This document shows, piece after piece, positions 24,495-32,503 of a DNA stretch of 33,377 nucleotides. Both the position numbers and the translations under genes were made by a program. Numbering within the stretch: the stretch's first letter is position 1; every line of letters starts with the position of its first letter. The DNA lies in contig NZ_PHHC01000105.1 in the NCBI RefSeq assembly GCF_002930195.1, forward strand, positions 1 to 33,377, in the 5' to 3' direction. The stretch comes from Holospora curviuscula. GTDB lineage: Bacteria; Pseudomonadota; Alphaproteobacteria; Holosporales; Holosporaceae. The notes below the pieces were generated by a model, which worked only from the letters and a program-made list of their open reading frames with translations, was not told the DNA's origin and did no database searches.

Positions 24495-24758
24495 TGTATG
24501 ACTCTCCGATTAATTGCTTGGTGCATATTGTGGGTTGATAGTGACTCTGTGCTGATACATGTAAACGAGCTCCTTTTAAACAATTATTTTACGCGTTACA
24601 TACTGTCTACGCACAGAATATATTTGCATAAAACAGCAAAGTATGTCAAGATAAAGCTGCGCATGAGGGGCAATAAAACAATTTTGGATTTGATGAATAT
24701 GAGGACCTTCTTAAAATGCTTTTTACTTATTATATTTATTTGGAGCGGCAATACGACT
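24495..24758. promoter_or_regulatory. Divergent intergenic region between marR and the first SDR gene
   Basis: The minus strand has TTGACA (complement of 24644-24649) with weak AT-rich -10 candidates about 18 nt on. CATACT near 24599 and AGTATG near 24638 are complementary. A MarR site is expected here but no clear palindrome stands out. The plus frame is open through the region, including a signal-peptide-like stretch from 24699, so the start of the SDR gene could be further upstream. Confidence 0.3.
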
Positions 24759-25549
24759 ATGGCATCTGATAAGACAATTAATTCACTGGCAATGCTTTTT
24801 AATTTGAATGGTAAAACGGCTATCATCACAGGAGCATCCCAAGGCTTAGGTAAACAATTCGCTATTATTTTAAACAAAGCTGGTGCGCGAGTAATTTTAG
24901 CTAGTCGCGATATTGATAAACTTAATACTTTTAGTAAGGAACTTAAGAACAGCAAAGCCATACAGATGGATGTCGCTAACTCAGCATCAGTAAAAGCAGC
25001 GTTTGCTGCACTGGAAGAAGCCGGTGAAAAGATTGATATCTGCATAAACAACGCAGCGACTGGGGCCTTGACTCCTGTTTTTTCAGAGGATGATAATGGC
25101 GATTTTGAGCGAGTTATGCAAACCAACGTAATGGGCGTGTGGTATGTCACCAAAGCAGTCGCAAATCATATGAAGAGCCATAAAATCAATGGATCGATTA
25201 TCAATATCAGCAGTGTAAAGGTGATAGCTTCCCTTACAAAGAGCTAACGGCTTATGCCGCAAGCAAAGCTGCAGCCATACATATGACAAAATCTTTGGTG
25301 ACTGAACTATCGCAGTACAAAATCAGAATTAATACAATCAATCCGGGGCCAGTTCAGTCAGATTTACTGGGTTCTCCAAACAAACATGACCCTAATTTCT
25401 GGAAAGATAAAATACCTGAAGGATTTATAGCCGAGCCAAGTGATCTTGATGGATTGATACTATACCTTGCTTCAAATAGCGCCTCTAAATATGTCACCGG
25501 TGCTACCTTCGCCATAGATGGCGGAATTTCTTGGGGTGGTAAATCGTGA
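24759..25549 (+). pseudogene. Short-chain dehydrogenase/reductase with one-base frameshift
   Basis: The NAD(P)-binding TGASQGLG follows GKTAII, NNAA and INISS are present, and in the second half AYAASKAAAIHM gives the Tyr-x3-Lys catalytic pair, followed by INPGPVQSDL and GATFAIDGGISWGG. The halves are in different frames: after INISSV the frame shifts at AAA 25217-25219, where one extra base would read GDSFPYKELTAYAASK. So it is a recent frameshift or a sequencing error. Start is uncertain: ATG 24792 begins the usual SDR length, ATG 24759 is used here, and ATG 24699 would add a hydrophobic stretch MRTFLKCFLLIIFIW that looks like a signal peptide. Confidence 0.8.
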
Positions 25550-25566
25550 TAGAGAAGGAAAATAAT

Positions 25567-26310
25567 ATGAATAAACAGAATATTGCTCTCGTTACAGGTG
25601 CATCTTCTGGAATCGGCGAAGCATTGACTCGGGAGTTGATATCCAAAGATTGGGTTGTCGTTGGAATAGCTCGCAGGGTAGAGAAACTGAATTCAATAAA
25701 AAATGAAATGGGGCCTTCATTCATCCCTATACCATGTGATATTTCAGACAAGTCTGATATTCGTAGAGCTTGCCAAAATATTCTTGATCAAGGTCTTTGT
25801 CCCAATCTTTTCTTCTTGAATGCAGGTATAGCCGGTGAAAAAGTTATTGAAAATCATGAAGCGTTTACAGTTGAAATACATGAACGCATTATGGCAGTCA
25901 ATTATTTTGGCGTTTTAGCCTTTGTTGAATTTTTTGAAAAACCATGCCTGCACAACGGCGGGGCTCACTTTATTGTTACAAGTTCGGTAAATGCAATTTT
26001 TGCACCACCTACAGGGAGTGCTTATTGTGCATCAAAAGCAGCTATTTCAAAAGTTTTTGAGAGTTTATCGCTCACTTATTGCGAAAGAAACTTGATCTTC
26101 TCGTCCATTTATACGGGGCCCGTGGCAACAGATGGTCTTAAAGGCAACTTTCCCTTTACATGGAGTGCTGAAAAAATGGCGAAGTATATGTGTAAGTTCT
26201 CTAAGCTCAAAAAATCACGAGGTTACCCATCTCTTTTCTATTTTGTCATTAGCCATCTATTAGGCATTTTGCCTGATGGTGTAGTGATGCGTATTTTAAA
26301 AAAGATGTAA
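25567..26310 (+). CDS. Short-chain dehydrogenase/reductase (SDR)
   Basis: A 247-residue classical SDR. TGASSGIGEAL is the cofactor loop, LNAGIAG the NxAG motif, TSSVNAIF the catalytic Ser region and YCASKAAISK the Tyr-x3-Lys pair; YTGPVATDG follows. ATG 25567 has AAGGA at 25555-25559, 7 nt upstream; GTG 25546 was set aside because it overlaps the previous gene and lacks a site. It lies 17 nt after the first SDR gene and differs clearly from it, so they are not a recent duplication. The hydrophobic C-terminal part (LFYFVISHLLGILPDG) may associate with membrane. Substrate unknown. Confidence 0.88.
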   Translation: MNKQNIALVTGASSGIGEALTRELISKDWVVVGIARRVEKLNSIKNEMGPSFIPIPCDISDKSDIRRACQNILDQGLCPNLFFLNAGIAGEKVIENHEAFTVEIHERIMAVNYFGVLAFVEFFEKPCLHNGGAHFIVTSSVNAIFAPPTGSAYCASKAAISKVFESLSLTYCERNLIFSSIYTGPVATDGLKGNFPFTWSAEKMAKYMCKFSKLKKSRGYPSLFYFVISHLLGILPDGVVMRILKKM

Positions 26311-26312
26311 GA

Positions 26313-26337
26313 ATTTTATGAGGAAAGAGTTATGAAT
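26313..26337 (+). repeat. 25-bp gene-junction repeat, copy 1
   Basis: This sequence, containing TTTTATGAGGAAAGAG and the start codon of the GyrI-like gene, is identical to 28044-28068. It includes a GAGGA ribosome site. In the other copy the same bases encode the C-terminus of a GNAT gene (FMRKEL and stop), so this copy may be the tail of a deleted gene. Confidence 0.85.
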
Positions 26338-26829
26338 AAAACTATTACAACATTACCTACTACTATTAAGCTTGTCGGCATTACGGCCCGTAACTTCAAA
26401 CACACTAGAGATGAATCCAGAAACCTCTAAGATAGGCGCTACCATGCAAAAATTCTTTACTAGTGGTATGCAGGCACAAATTCTTTGGACGGAAAAATCC
26501 TGGAACAACCTTTTGTGTTTATACCAATTATGAAAGCGATGTGAACGGTGACTCTACGTATTTTATCGGTGAAGAAGTAACTTCTTTTGAAGAGATAGAT
26601 AAAGAATTTGAGACGCTTACAATACCTGTCCAAAATTATGCAAAATTCACGAATCAGCCAGGGCCAATGCCCACCGTGTGCATCGATATGGGGCAAAATA
26701 TATGGAAAATGAATGCATCTGATTTAGGCGGACAAAGGGCTTATATTGCAGACTTTGAAGTTTATGATCAGCGGAGCGAAAATCCGGAGCAAGCTGTTCT
26801 TGATATTCTATATCGGTATTCGAAAATGA
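26332..26829 (+). pseudogene. GyrI-like/AraC effector-binding domain protein, multiply frameshifted
   Basis: Pieces of one small effector-binding protein are found in successive frames: MNKTITTLPTTIKLVGITAR from 26332, MNPETSKIGATMQKFFTSGM from about 26412, then GRKNPGTTFCVYTNYESDV through FEVYDQRSENPEQAVLDI, with a restored end IYIGIRK and stop at 26827-26829. At least three indels are needed, near 26395, 26485 and 26814. Apart from these breaks the sequence follows the SbmC/GyrI-like family well. The original stop overlapped the next gene as ATGA. The last indel joins its remains to the GNAT gene in one open frame. Confidence 0.78.
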
Positions 26830-27710
26830 ACATAAGCTTGCTAAAAAGCCAAGATACACAGGTGCTAGAAGAATATTTGGCTCCTCACAAAGCGGAATGT
26901 ATGTTTATTTGCAGCAATCTTAAAGCTACAGGAATTGAATATGGTGGTTCAGATTTTGAGGGTGAATATTTTGGTTATTTTGATAAACATGATGGTCATT
27001 TAGAGCGGCTACTTGGTGTTATTATTCATTATTGGAATGGCAATGTCATGATGCACGCAGAAGACCATGATGTATTGGAAAAGCTTATATTACATCTCAA
27101 AAAGAATATTAGCCGGTCAGTAGCAGGGATTTTAGGTCCCAACATTCAAGCAGAACATGTCATCAAGAAGCTTGGTCTATTAGGGCTTAGTTTTGGAATT
27201 AATAGTAATGAAGGGCTATATGAAATCAATCTCGAAGCTTTAAATGAGCTTAGCATGCCGAGTAATGTGCAGGTTGTATCCGCACAAAATGTACCCAAAA
27301 ATATATTAATTGAGTGGATGAAAAGCTATGATATTGAAGCGTTAGGAGCCTTGAATGATGAAACCGTAGAAAAACAAGTTCAAGAACATTGGAATTTACG
27401 TCTTCAGAAAAATGATAGCTTGGTTTTATTATTAGATGAAACCCCGGTAGCTTTAAGTCCTTTTAATGCCCGTTTTGCAGATATGGTTCAAGTGGGCCCT
27501 GTTTGGACTCCTCCGGAATATCGTAATAAGGGGTTTGCAAGGCTACTTCTTGCCTATACTTTGTACCAGGAAAAACTTAAGGGAAAAAAAGCAATATTAT
27601 TTACCGATAATCCAGCGGAAATAAAAGTATATCTTGCACTTGGCTTTAAAAAAATCGGTAATTATCGCCTAACGCTATTAGAAAAGCCGGTCCAGTTCCA
27701 AGAGATATAA
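26826..27710 (+). CDS. GNAT N-acetyltransferase (two-domain)
   Basis: A 294-residue protein read from ATG 26826, the restored ATGA junction with the GyrI-like pseudogene. The N-terminal half (SLLKSQDTQVLEEYLAPHKAECMFICSNL) is a degenerate GNAT fold. The C-terminal half has the acetyl-CoA site VGPVWTPPEYRNKGFARLLLAYTL and the end VYLALGFKKIGNYRL. As the sequence stands the frame is open further upstream to 26463, but that extension encodes part of the GyrI-like protein and is explained by a one-base insertion near 26814, so I do not treat it as a real fusion. Confidence 0.8.
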   Translation: MNISLLKSQDTQVLEEYLAPHKAECMFICSNLKATGIEYGGSDFEGEYFGYFDKHDGHLERLLGVIIHYWNGNVMMHAEDHDVLEKLILHLKKNISRSVAGILGPNIQAEHVIKKLGLLGLSFGINSNEGLYEINLEALNELSMPSNVQVVSAQNVPKNILIEWMKSYDIEALGALNDETVEKQVQEHWNLRLQKNDSLVLLLDETPVALSPFNARFADMVQVGPVWTPPEYRNKGFARLLLAYTLYQEKLKGKKAILFTDNPAEIKVYLALGFKKIGNYRLTLLEKPVQFQEI

Positions 27711-27740
27711 TTTACGACATTTCAATGACGTAAAAGATCC

Positions 27741-28066
27741 ATCAAGAGACGCCTGAATTTGGTACAGCTCATCCATTTTATCCGACATAAGAAGAACCAG
27801 ATCGTTTCAGTCTGCAACGGGGGTGTGATTGTCGGAAACATGTAAACGGATCAAGTATAGGCGCATCCTGATTCTCCCAAGAAAGGTTTGGGCCACCAAT
27901 TGATTGAGGTGGTTCATGATTATGGCTGTAAATCAGAATATTCTATAGAAACCACCTGCACAATGAATTTTAGTTTTCTACGAAAATGGTGGGATACGGG
28001 ATGGATTTTAAAAGGTCAGAGTATGCGCAAAATTCTAGCTTCTATTTTATGAGGAAAGAGTTATGA
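27741..28066 (+). pseudogene. Degraded GNAT N-acetyltransferase
   Basis: One frame reads KKNQIVSVCNGGVIVGNM, stop, TDQV, stop, AHPDSPKKGLGHQLIEVVHDYGC; the last part is a typical GNAT acetyl-CoA motif. The stops are TAA 27843-27845 and TAG 27858-27860. A later frame change gives FKRSEYAQNSSFYFMRKEL with a stop at 28064-28066, resembling the tail of the intact GNAT at 29867 (YAAGTSFYYLKKVL). So this is a dead relative of that gene. Its stop overlaps the next start as ATGA. Confidence 0.75.
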
Positions 28067-28068
28067 AT
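28044..28068 (+). repeat. 25-bp gene-junction repeat, copy 2
   Basis: Identical to 26313-26337. Here it covers the last codons of the GNAT pseudogene, the ATGA overlap and the first codons of the membrane-protein pseudogene. The shared junction suggests recombination or deletion between array members. Confidence 0.85.
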
Positions 28069-28462
28069 GAATTTGTACACATCATCAAAGGTACGCCATT
28101 CAGGTTCTGGCTAATATTGGTGGAGATATTATTCATTGGTAAGTATAGACTTAAGGCCAAGAAATTTGCGTTTTTTTAATATTAAACGCTTTTTTAAGAG
28201 GGTGCTTTGGTATTTTCTCTTGTAATGATGGTAAGTAGTATAGCAACCTTCTTTATAAATACAGGTAAAAAAAGAAGGGTTAATTGAAGTTCCTGGGAGT
28301 TATAGAAAACTTGTAAGTATTACTTTCCTTTTTTATTATTAAATATTATTTTAGCTAATTAAATTCTACAGATCTTGAATTGTTCTTTAAATACTCTATT
28401 ATTAAAAGTATGATAGGTGGATTATTCTCTGTATATTTTACAGAGCAGGTACTGCATTATAC
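28063..28462 (+). pseudogene. Degraded small membrane protein
   Basis: MNEFVHIIKGTPFRFWLILV starts from 28063 but ends at TAA 28177-28179. Other frames then give hydrophobic or family-like pieces: LVFSLVMMVSSIATFFINTGKK, IEVPGSYRKLVSITFLF, and FKYSIIKSMIGGLFSVYF. Together they look like a small hypothetical membrane protein of about 150 residues (DUF6622-like by memory, not certain), with at least two frameshifts and internal stops. Confidence 0.6.
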
Positions 28463-28492
28463 GTGTCAATATTTGAAATTTTTAAAATCATT

Positions 28493-28933
28493 ATGATGAT
28501 AATACTACGTTTAATTCTAAAGAAAGATAAAAAAATTTTATTAATAACAAGAAGTCCCACTAACAAAATTTGGGCTTCCCATTGGCATTGCGTGACAAGG
28601 AATATTGAGGCAGGCGAATCACTAAAAGAAGCCATTATTCGTGAAGCTGCAGAAGAGGTTGGGCTCAAGCTTAAGGGTTTGGCTTTAGAAAACACAGTTT
28701 TTTGTATAGAAAAAGATTATTGTTTCCCTATGAAAAAATTTTATGCATTAGAACTGTTTTTTGTTAGTGATTTGGGCGACCATCAAGAACCCACAAATTT
28801 AGAGCCTTCAAAGCAGGATTCTCTAGGGTGGTTTGATCCATATAAGTTACCAGAGCCCATGATTCCCGGAGTGGCTTTTGGCATCAAAAGTTATTTTAAC
28901 AACCAACGTTATGTAGAATTTCGCAATGTCTAA
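28493..28933 (+). CDS. Nudix hydrolase-like protein
   Basis: About 146 residues with a Nudix box, EAGESLKEAIIREAAEEVGL. The REAAEEVG metal-binding core is complete, but the first Gly of the GX5EX7REUXEEXGU pattern is Arg (WHCVTRNIEAGE, where family members have PGG or TGK). A G-to-A change in one codon explains it. Activity is therefore uncertain. The start is not clear: GTG 28463 gives 156 residues, ATG 28493 fits the usual beginning better, and neither has a strong ribosome site. It overlaps the next gene by 8 nt. Nudix proteins cleave nucleoside-diphosphate-linked substrates or oxidised nucleotides. Confidence 0.75.
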   Translation: MMIILRLILKKDKKILLITRSPTNKIWASHWHCVTRNIEAGESLKEAIIREAAEEVGLKLKGLALENTVFCIEKDYCFPMKKFYALELFFVSDLGDHQEPTNLEPSKQDSLGWFDPYKLPEPMIPGVAFGIKSYFNNQRYVEFRNV

Positions 28934-29870
28934 AGAAATCCAAGTCCTTCCCTATGACCCAAATTGGCCTCATATTTATGAAAAAGAGGCGGCCCTTATC
29001 GGGCAAGCTTTGAGTGGTAATTGTTTAGCAATTCACCATATTGGCTCAACGTCAGTGCCAGGTTTGGCGGCTAAGCCTACCGTTGACATGATCACTGTGG
29101 TAGGTAGTGGAGATCTGTCTATTGCGCAGCTTGAAAAAGTCGGATTTTCTTATAAAGGTGAGTGGAATATTCCATTTAAATTTGGATTTACCAAGCGCGG
29201 CCAAGATGAAATTAACCTCCACGTTTTTGAAGAAGGCCACCCAGAAATAGAGCTTAATATTCTATTTAGAGATCATTTGCGCTCAAATCCTCAAAGCCTT
29301 AAGGAGTATGCCCACATTAAAGAAACGCTGATTGAGGACGAGACTTCATTTCAAAAGCAAAAAGGCAACATGTTTTCAGGTTATAATTTAGGAAAAGATC
29401 GCTTTATTCGTCAGATTTTAAAAACGAGCGGATACAACGGACACAGATTCTTGAAAGTAACTCATATACAAGAATGGGAAGATTATCATCGTATTCGAAA
29501 GACAGAAATATTCGATGCCATTGGGGTGGTTTATGATGCGCATCATCCAAGCATCACGGCGAACAGCGCCTATCACTTTATAGTGTGTCATGGAATAGAA
29601 GTCCGGACGGTTGCTCATATTGAACTTCTCAATGAATCAGATGCAGCGCTCCGCTCTCTTGCAACAGATTCCGGATTTCAGCGCCAAGGCTATGGGGCAG
29701 AAATGATGGCTCTACTTGAAAAATGGCTCAAAAGACAAAATATAAAAGTACTCAAAATGCATAGTCGTCTTAGTGCGGAGCCTTTTTACAGAAAATTAGG
29801 CTTTCTGGAAATGCCATTTGATGATCCTTCTATTCAAGAACAATACATAGATCTCGGGAAAGCGTTATGA
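28926..29870 (+). CDS. GrpB (UPF0157)-GNAT fusion protein
   Basis: A 314-residue fusion. Residues 1 to about 168 form a GrpB-like nucleotidyltransferase-fold domain: VLPYDPNWPHIYEKE, HHIGSTSVPGLAAKPTVDMI and ELNILFRDHLRSNP are diagnostic. Residues about 175-314 are a GNAT domain with SLATDSGFQRQGYGAEMMALLEKWL as the acetyl-CoA motif and AEPFYRKLGFLEM. GrpB proteins are often found in this pairing or near CoaE. The gene overlaps the Nudix gene by 8 nt and the following GNAT as ATGA. Function of the GrpB domain is not settled. Confidence 0.88.
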   Translation: MSKEIQVLPYDPNWPHIYEKEAALIGQALSGNCLAIHHIGSTSVPGLAAKPTVDMITVVGSGDLSIAQLEKVGFSYKGEWNIPFKFGFTKRGQDEINLHVFEEGHPEIELNILFRDHLRSNPQSLKEYAHIKETLIEDETSFQKQKGNMFSGYNLGKDRFIRQILKTSGYNGHRFLKVTHIQEWEDYHRIRKTEIFDAIGVVYDAHHPSITANSAYHFIVCHGIEVRTVAHIELLNESDAALRSLATDSGFQRQGYGAEMMALLEKWLKRQNIKVLKMHSRLSAEPFYRKLGFLEMPFDDPSIQEQYIDLGKAL

Positions 29871-30286
29871 AAAATCAAATTACACAAACAACTCTTACTC
29901 CAGAATTAAAGGCGTCGATCTTTGAGGCTTTTGCAAAACATGCGATTGAGTCTGTCGGCTTTGATGGTTTAGCCGGGGAGCCAGTAGCATTCGAGAGCAT
30001 GGAAAACGACGTATCTCTTGGAGTAGTGGTTTGTCAATTATTTTGGGGCAATTTGCATATCAAGTATCTACTCACAAATAAAGAGTATCGTGGGCGCGGT
30101 ATAGCAAGCGCTTTAATGGAACACGCCTTTAATTTTGGCAAAGAGAAAGGATGTCGTTTTGCATTTGTGGAAACTATGAGTTTCCAAGCTCCAGAATTTT
30201 ATCAAAAACTTGGCTTTGAAATCGAACTCAAGAGAGATGGTTATGCAGCAGGCACTTCATTTTACTATTTAAAGAAGGTGTTATGA
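29867..30286 (+). CDS. GNAT N-acetyltransferase
   Basis: A 139-residue single-domain acetyltransferase. KYLLTNKEYRGRGIASALMEHAFNFG is the acetyl-CoA motif and APEFYQKLGFEIELKRDGYAAG the C-terminal part. ATGA overlaps link it to the fusion gene upstream and the double GNAT downstream. The degraded gene at 27741 is a relative judging by its tail. Length is that of compact GNATs acting on small amines. Substrate unknown. Confidence 0.88.
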   Translation: MKNQITQTTLTPELKASIFEAFAKHAIESVGFDGLAGEPVAFESMENDVSLGVVVCQLFWGNLHIKYLLTNKEYRGRGIASALMEHAFNFGKEKGCRFAFVETMSFQAPEFYQKLGFEIELKRDGYAAGTSFYYLKKVL

Positions 30287-31281
30287 TAAAGATTGAAACA
30301 ATTACACCGGATTTGGCTGAAGGACTCTGCCGCAAAATTACGGGTGATTTACCGGAGTACTTTGGTTTGCCTGAAGTGAACGAGCATTATGCTGTTGGAG
30401 TTCGCTCTCGGTTCAATCTGGCGGCATGCATAGGTGAAGAATATGTTGGTCTTATTTCAATAGATTTTCCTTATCCTGAAAATGCCAATATTTATTGGAT
30501 GGGTATTTTACGAGATTACCACCGAACAGGTATAGGAAAAATCTTATCTTACGAAGCTTTTAAGCAGGCCAAAAATTCAGGTGCCAAAACAATTTCTGTC
30601 GAAACTTTATCGCCTGAGGAAGCGGATGAAAATTATCTGAAAACATACCAGTTCTACAAATCCTTAGGTTTTGCTCCATTATTCAATTTAAAACCTCAAG
30701 GCTATGAGTGGAATATGGTTTATATGCTCAAAAGCCTGGATGATCTTTTTGAAAACAGAACAAAAGACGTATTCATACGTCCCCTTATAAGAGAAGATAT
30801 TATAGCTATATCTACGGCTTTTGATCAAATCGGTTGGAATAAACCGCCATCATCTTTCGAAGAATATTTGAAGGAACAAGAAGAAGGAGAGCGAATCGTT
30901 TGGGTGGCTCACTTCAAGGGCGAATTTGCCGGTTACGTAACCTTAAAATGGCAATCTGGGTATCCGTCATTTAAAGCGGAAAATATCGCGGAGATTATGG
31001 ATTTAAACGTACTGCCACACTACCGAAAAATGGGTGTTGGTTCTTTGCTACTTGATTGCGCTGAAAAAGAAGCGCTAACAAAAAGCCAAATTATTGGCAT
31101 CGGTGTTGGCCTATATGCAGGCGCAGATGGTGGCTATGGAGCTGCTCAAAGGCTTTACATAAAGCGTGGATATATCCCTGACGGAAAAGGCGTTACTTAT
31201 AATTATGAACCCACGATTCCAGGTAATAGCTATCCGCTTGATGATGACCTGGTGCTATGGTTTACCAAGAAATTGAGTTGA
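30283..31281 (+). CDS. Tandem double GNAT N-acetyltransferase
   Basis: A 332-residue protein with two complete acetyltransferase domains. Domain 1 (to about 155) has IYWMGILRDYHRTGIGKILSYEAF and YQFYKSLGFAPLF. Domain 2 (about 160-332) opens with FIRPLIREDIIAISTAFDQIGWNKPPSSF and has LNVLPHYRKMGVGSLLLDCAE plus AQRLYIKRGYIPD. Both acetyl-CoA loops look functional, unlike the tandem GNAT at 26826. Domain 2 is like the stand-alone GNATs near resistance genes in other genomes. Coupled to the upstream gene by ATGA. Confidence 0.87.
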   Translation: MIKIETITPDLAEGLCRKITGDLPEYFGLPEVNEHYAVGVRSRFNLAACIGEEYVGLISIDFPYPENANIYWMGILRDYHRTGIGKILSYEAFKQAKNSGAKTISVETLSPEEADENYLKTYQFYKSLGFAPLFNLKPQGYEWNMVYMLKSLDDLFENRTKDVFIRPLIREDIIAISTAFDQIGWNKPPSSFEEYLKEQEEGERIVWVAHFKGEFAGYVTLKWQSGYPSFKAENIAEIMDLNVLPHYRKMGVGSLLLDCAEKEALTKSQIIGIGVGLYAGADGGYGAAQRLYIKRGYIPDGKGVTYNYEPTIPGNSYPLDDDLVLWFTKKLS

Positions 31282-31288
31282 GGACGAG

Positions 31289-31795
31289 ATGTTAGAAGTA
31301 TTAGAGATAGTAAAGAATGTACAAAGCAATATGTACGCTAAATATGGCCTAAAAATTGAGAATTTTTTTCCTGAAGAAGAAAGTTCAGAATATCATGCTC
31401 ATACTTTTACTCTGAAAAATAAGAATGGTTTATTTAGAATAGCCAAAAAAACTCCAACAAAAACAGGTTGGTTTGTAACGATATGGAAAAGGGGTGCTGA
31501 TAATATTATCGCCCCCTATGACAGAACTGACGCAATTGATTTCGTTGTAATTGCAGTTTCTGATAATAACAATGTGGGGGAATTTATATTCCCTAAAACC
31601 ATTTTATTAAAGAAAAACATATTTAGCGAAAACGGTAAAGAAGGCAAACGAGCGATAAGGGTTTATACACCATGGGATAAAACCACAAGCGCACAAGCTG
31701 CTAAAACTCAAAAGTGGCAAAGTCAATTTTTTGTTGACCTGGGGTCATCTAACTCTGAGCCTACTCTTACAATAAAGAATTTGTATTCTATGTGA
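31289..31795 (+). CDS. MepB family protein
   Basis: A 168-residue protein. SSEYHAHTFTLKNKNGLFRIAKKTPTK, GWFVTIWKR, FIFPKTILLKKNIFSENGKEGKRAIRVY and KTQKWQSQFFVDL match the MepB family, named after a gene next to the MepA multidrug pump of Staphylococcus. No catalytic activity is established for it. GAGGA at 31280-31284 precedes the ATG; the gap from the previous stop is 7 nt. Base composition and spacing suggest it belongs to the same transcript. Confidence 0.85.
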   Translation: MLEVLEIVKNVQSNMYAKYGLKIENFFPEEESSEYHAHTFTLKNKNGLFRIAKKTPTKTGWFVTIWKRGADNIIAPYDRTDAIDFVVIAVSDNNNVGEFIFPKTILLKKNIFSENGKEGKRAIRVYTPWDKTTSAQAAKTQKWQSQFFVDLGSSNSEPTLTIKNLYSM

Positions 31796-31801
31796 GATTC
31801 T

Positions 31802-32503
31802 ATGAACAAAAAATTCCCCTACAAACTCATCGATCTAACCCACGCGCTGGATAGCACTATCCCTACCTGGAATGGTGGGTGCGGGTTTAATCATGATGTG
31901 CATATCGATTATTCTGATTGCACGAGCGAAGATAAATTCCGCGTGATGAAAGTTAAAATGCATGCGGGGATCGGAACGCACATGGATGCGCCAAGCCACT
32001 GTATCCCTGGCGGGAGATTTATTCATGATTTTGATGTCAATGATTTGATCATGCCTTGTGTGGTCATTGATGTATCTGATAAATGCTTTGAGCGCTATTC
32101 CTTGAGCGTGCAAGATATAGCGGACTTTGAAAGCAAGTATGGGCTCATTCCAAAAAGCTCATGTGTGTTTGTGAAAACCGGCTGGGGCAAATTTTGGAAC
32201 GAACCTTTGAAATACCATAACAACCATGTATTTCCATCCTTATCAGCTGAAGCTGCAGAGCTTTTGCTTGAAAGAGGCGTGAGTGCCATTGGTATTGATA
32301 CACTTTCTCCTGATCGACCTGAGGATGGATTTAAGGTTCATAAAACCTTTTTGGGCCCGGATAAGATAATCATAGAAAATGTAGCAAATCTCGATAGTAT
32401 GCCGCCAACCGGAAGCTTCTGTTTAGTCCTGCCCATCAAAATCAAGGATGGCACAGAATCACCGGTAAGGCTCGTTGGATTGATTGAAAGAGAGGTGAAA
32501 TGA
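31802..32503 (+). CDS. Cyclase-family metal-dependent hydrolase (kynurenine formamidase superfamily)
   Basis: A 233-residue protein of the Cyclase family (PF04199). It begins LIDLTHALDSTIPTW, and its metal-binding motif is GIGTHMDAPSHCIPGG, matching the HxGTHxDxPxH pattern of bacterial kynurenine formamidase KynB and related enzymes; IGIDTLSPDRPED follows. Members hydrolyse N-formylkynurenine, isatin or other amides and lactones, so the substrate is open. Because KynU is encoded 27 kb upstream, a KynB role is worth noting but this protein is more like general cyclase-family members in length and N-terminus. Its stop overlaps the next gene as ATGA. Confidence 0.83.
   Translation: MNKKFPYKLIDLTHALDSTIPTWNGGCGFNHDVHIDYSDCTSEDKFRVMKVKMHAGIGTHMDAPSHCIPGGRFIHDFDVNDLIMPCVVIDVSDKCFERYSLSVQDIADFESKYGLIPKSSCVFVKTGWGKFWNEPLKYHNNHVFPSLSAEAAELLLERGVSAIGIDTLSPDRPEDGFKVHKTFLGPDKIIIENVANLDSMPPTGSFCLVLPIKIKDGTESPVRLVGLIEREVK

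Noticed and set aside
26463-26825. N-terminal extension of the GNAT gene as a genuine GyrI-GNAT fusion
   Set aside because: The extension is one frame-piece of a broken GyrI-like gene, and a one-base change restores a separate stop with an ATGA overlap.
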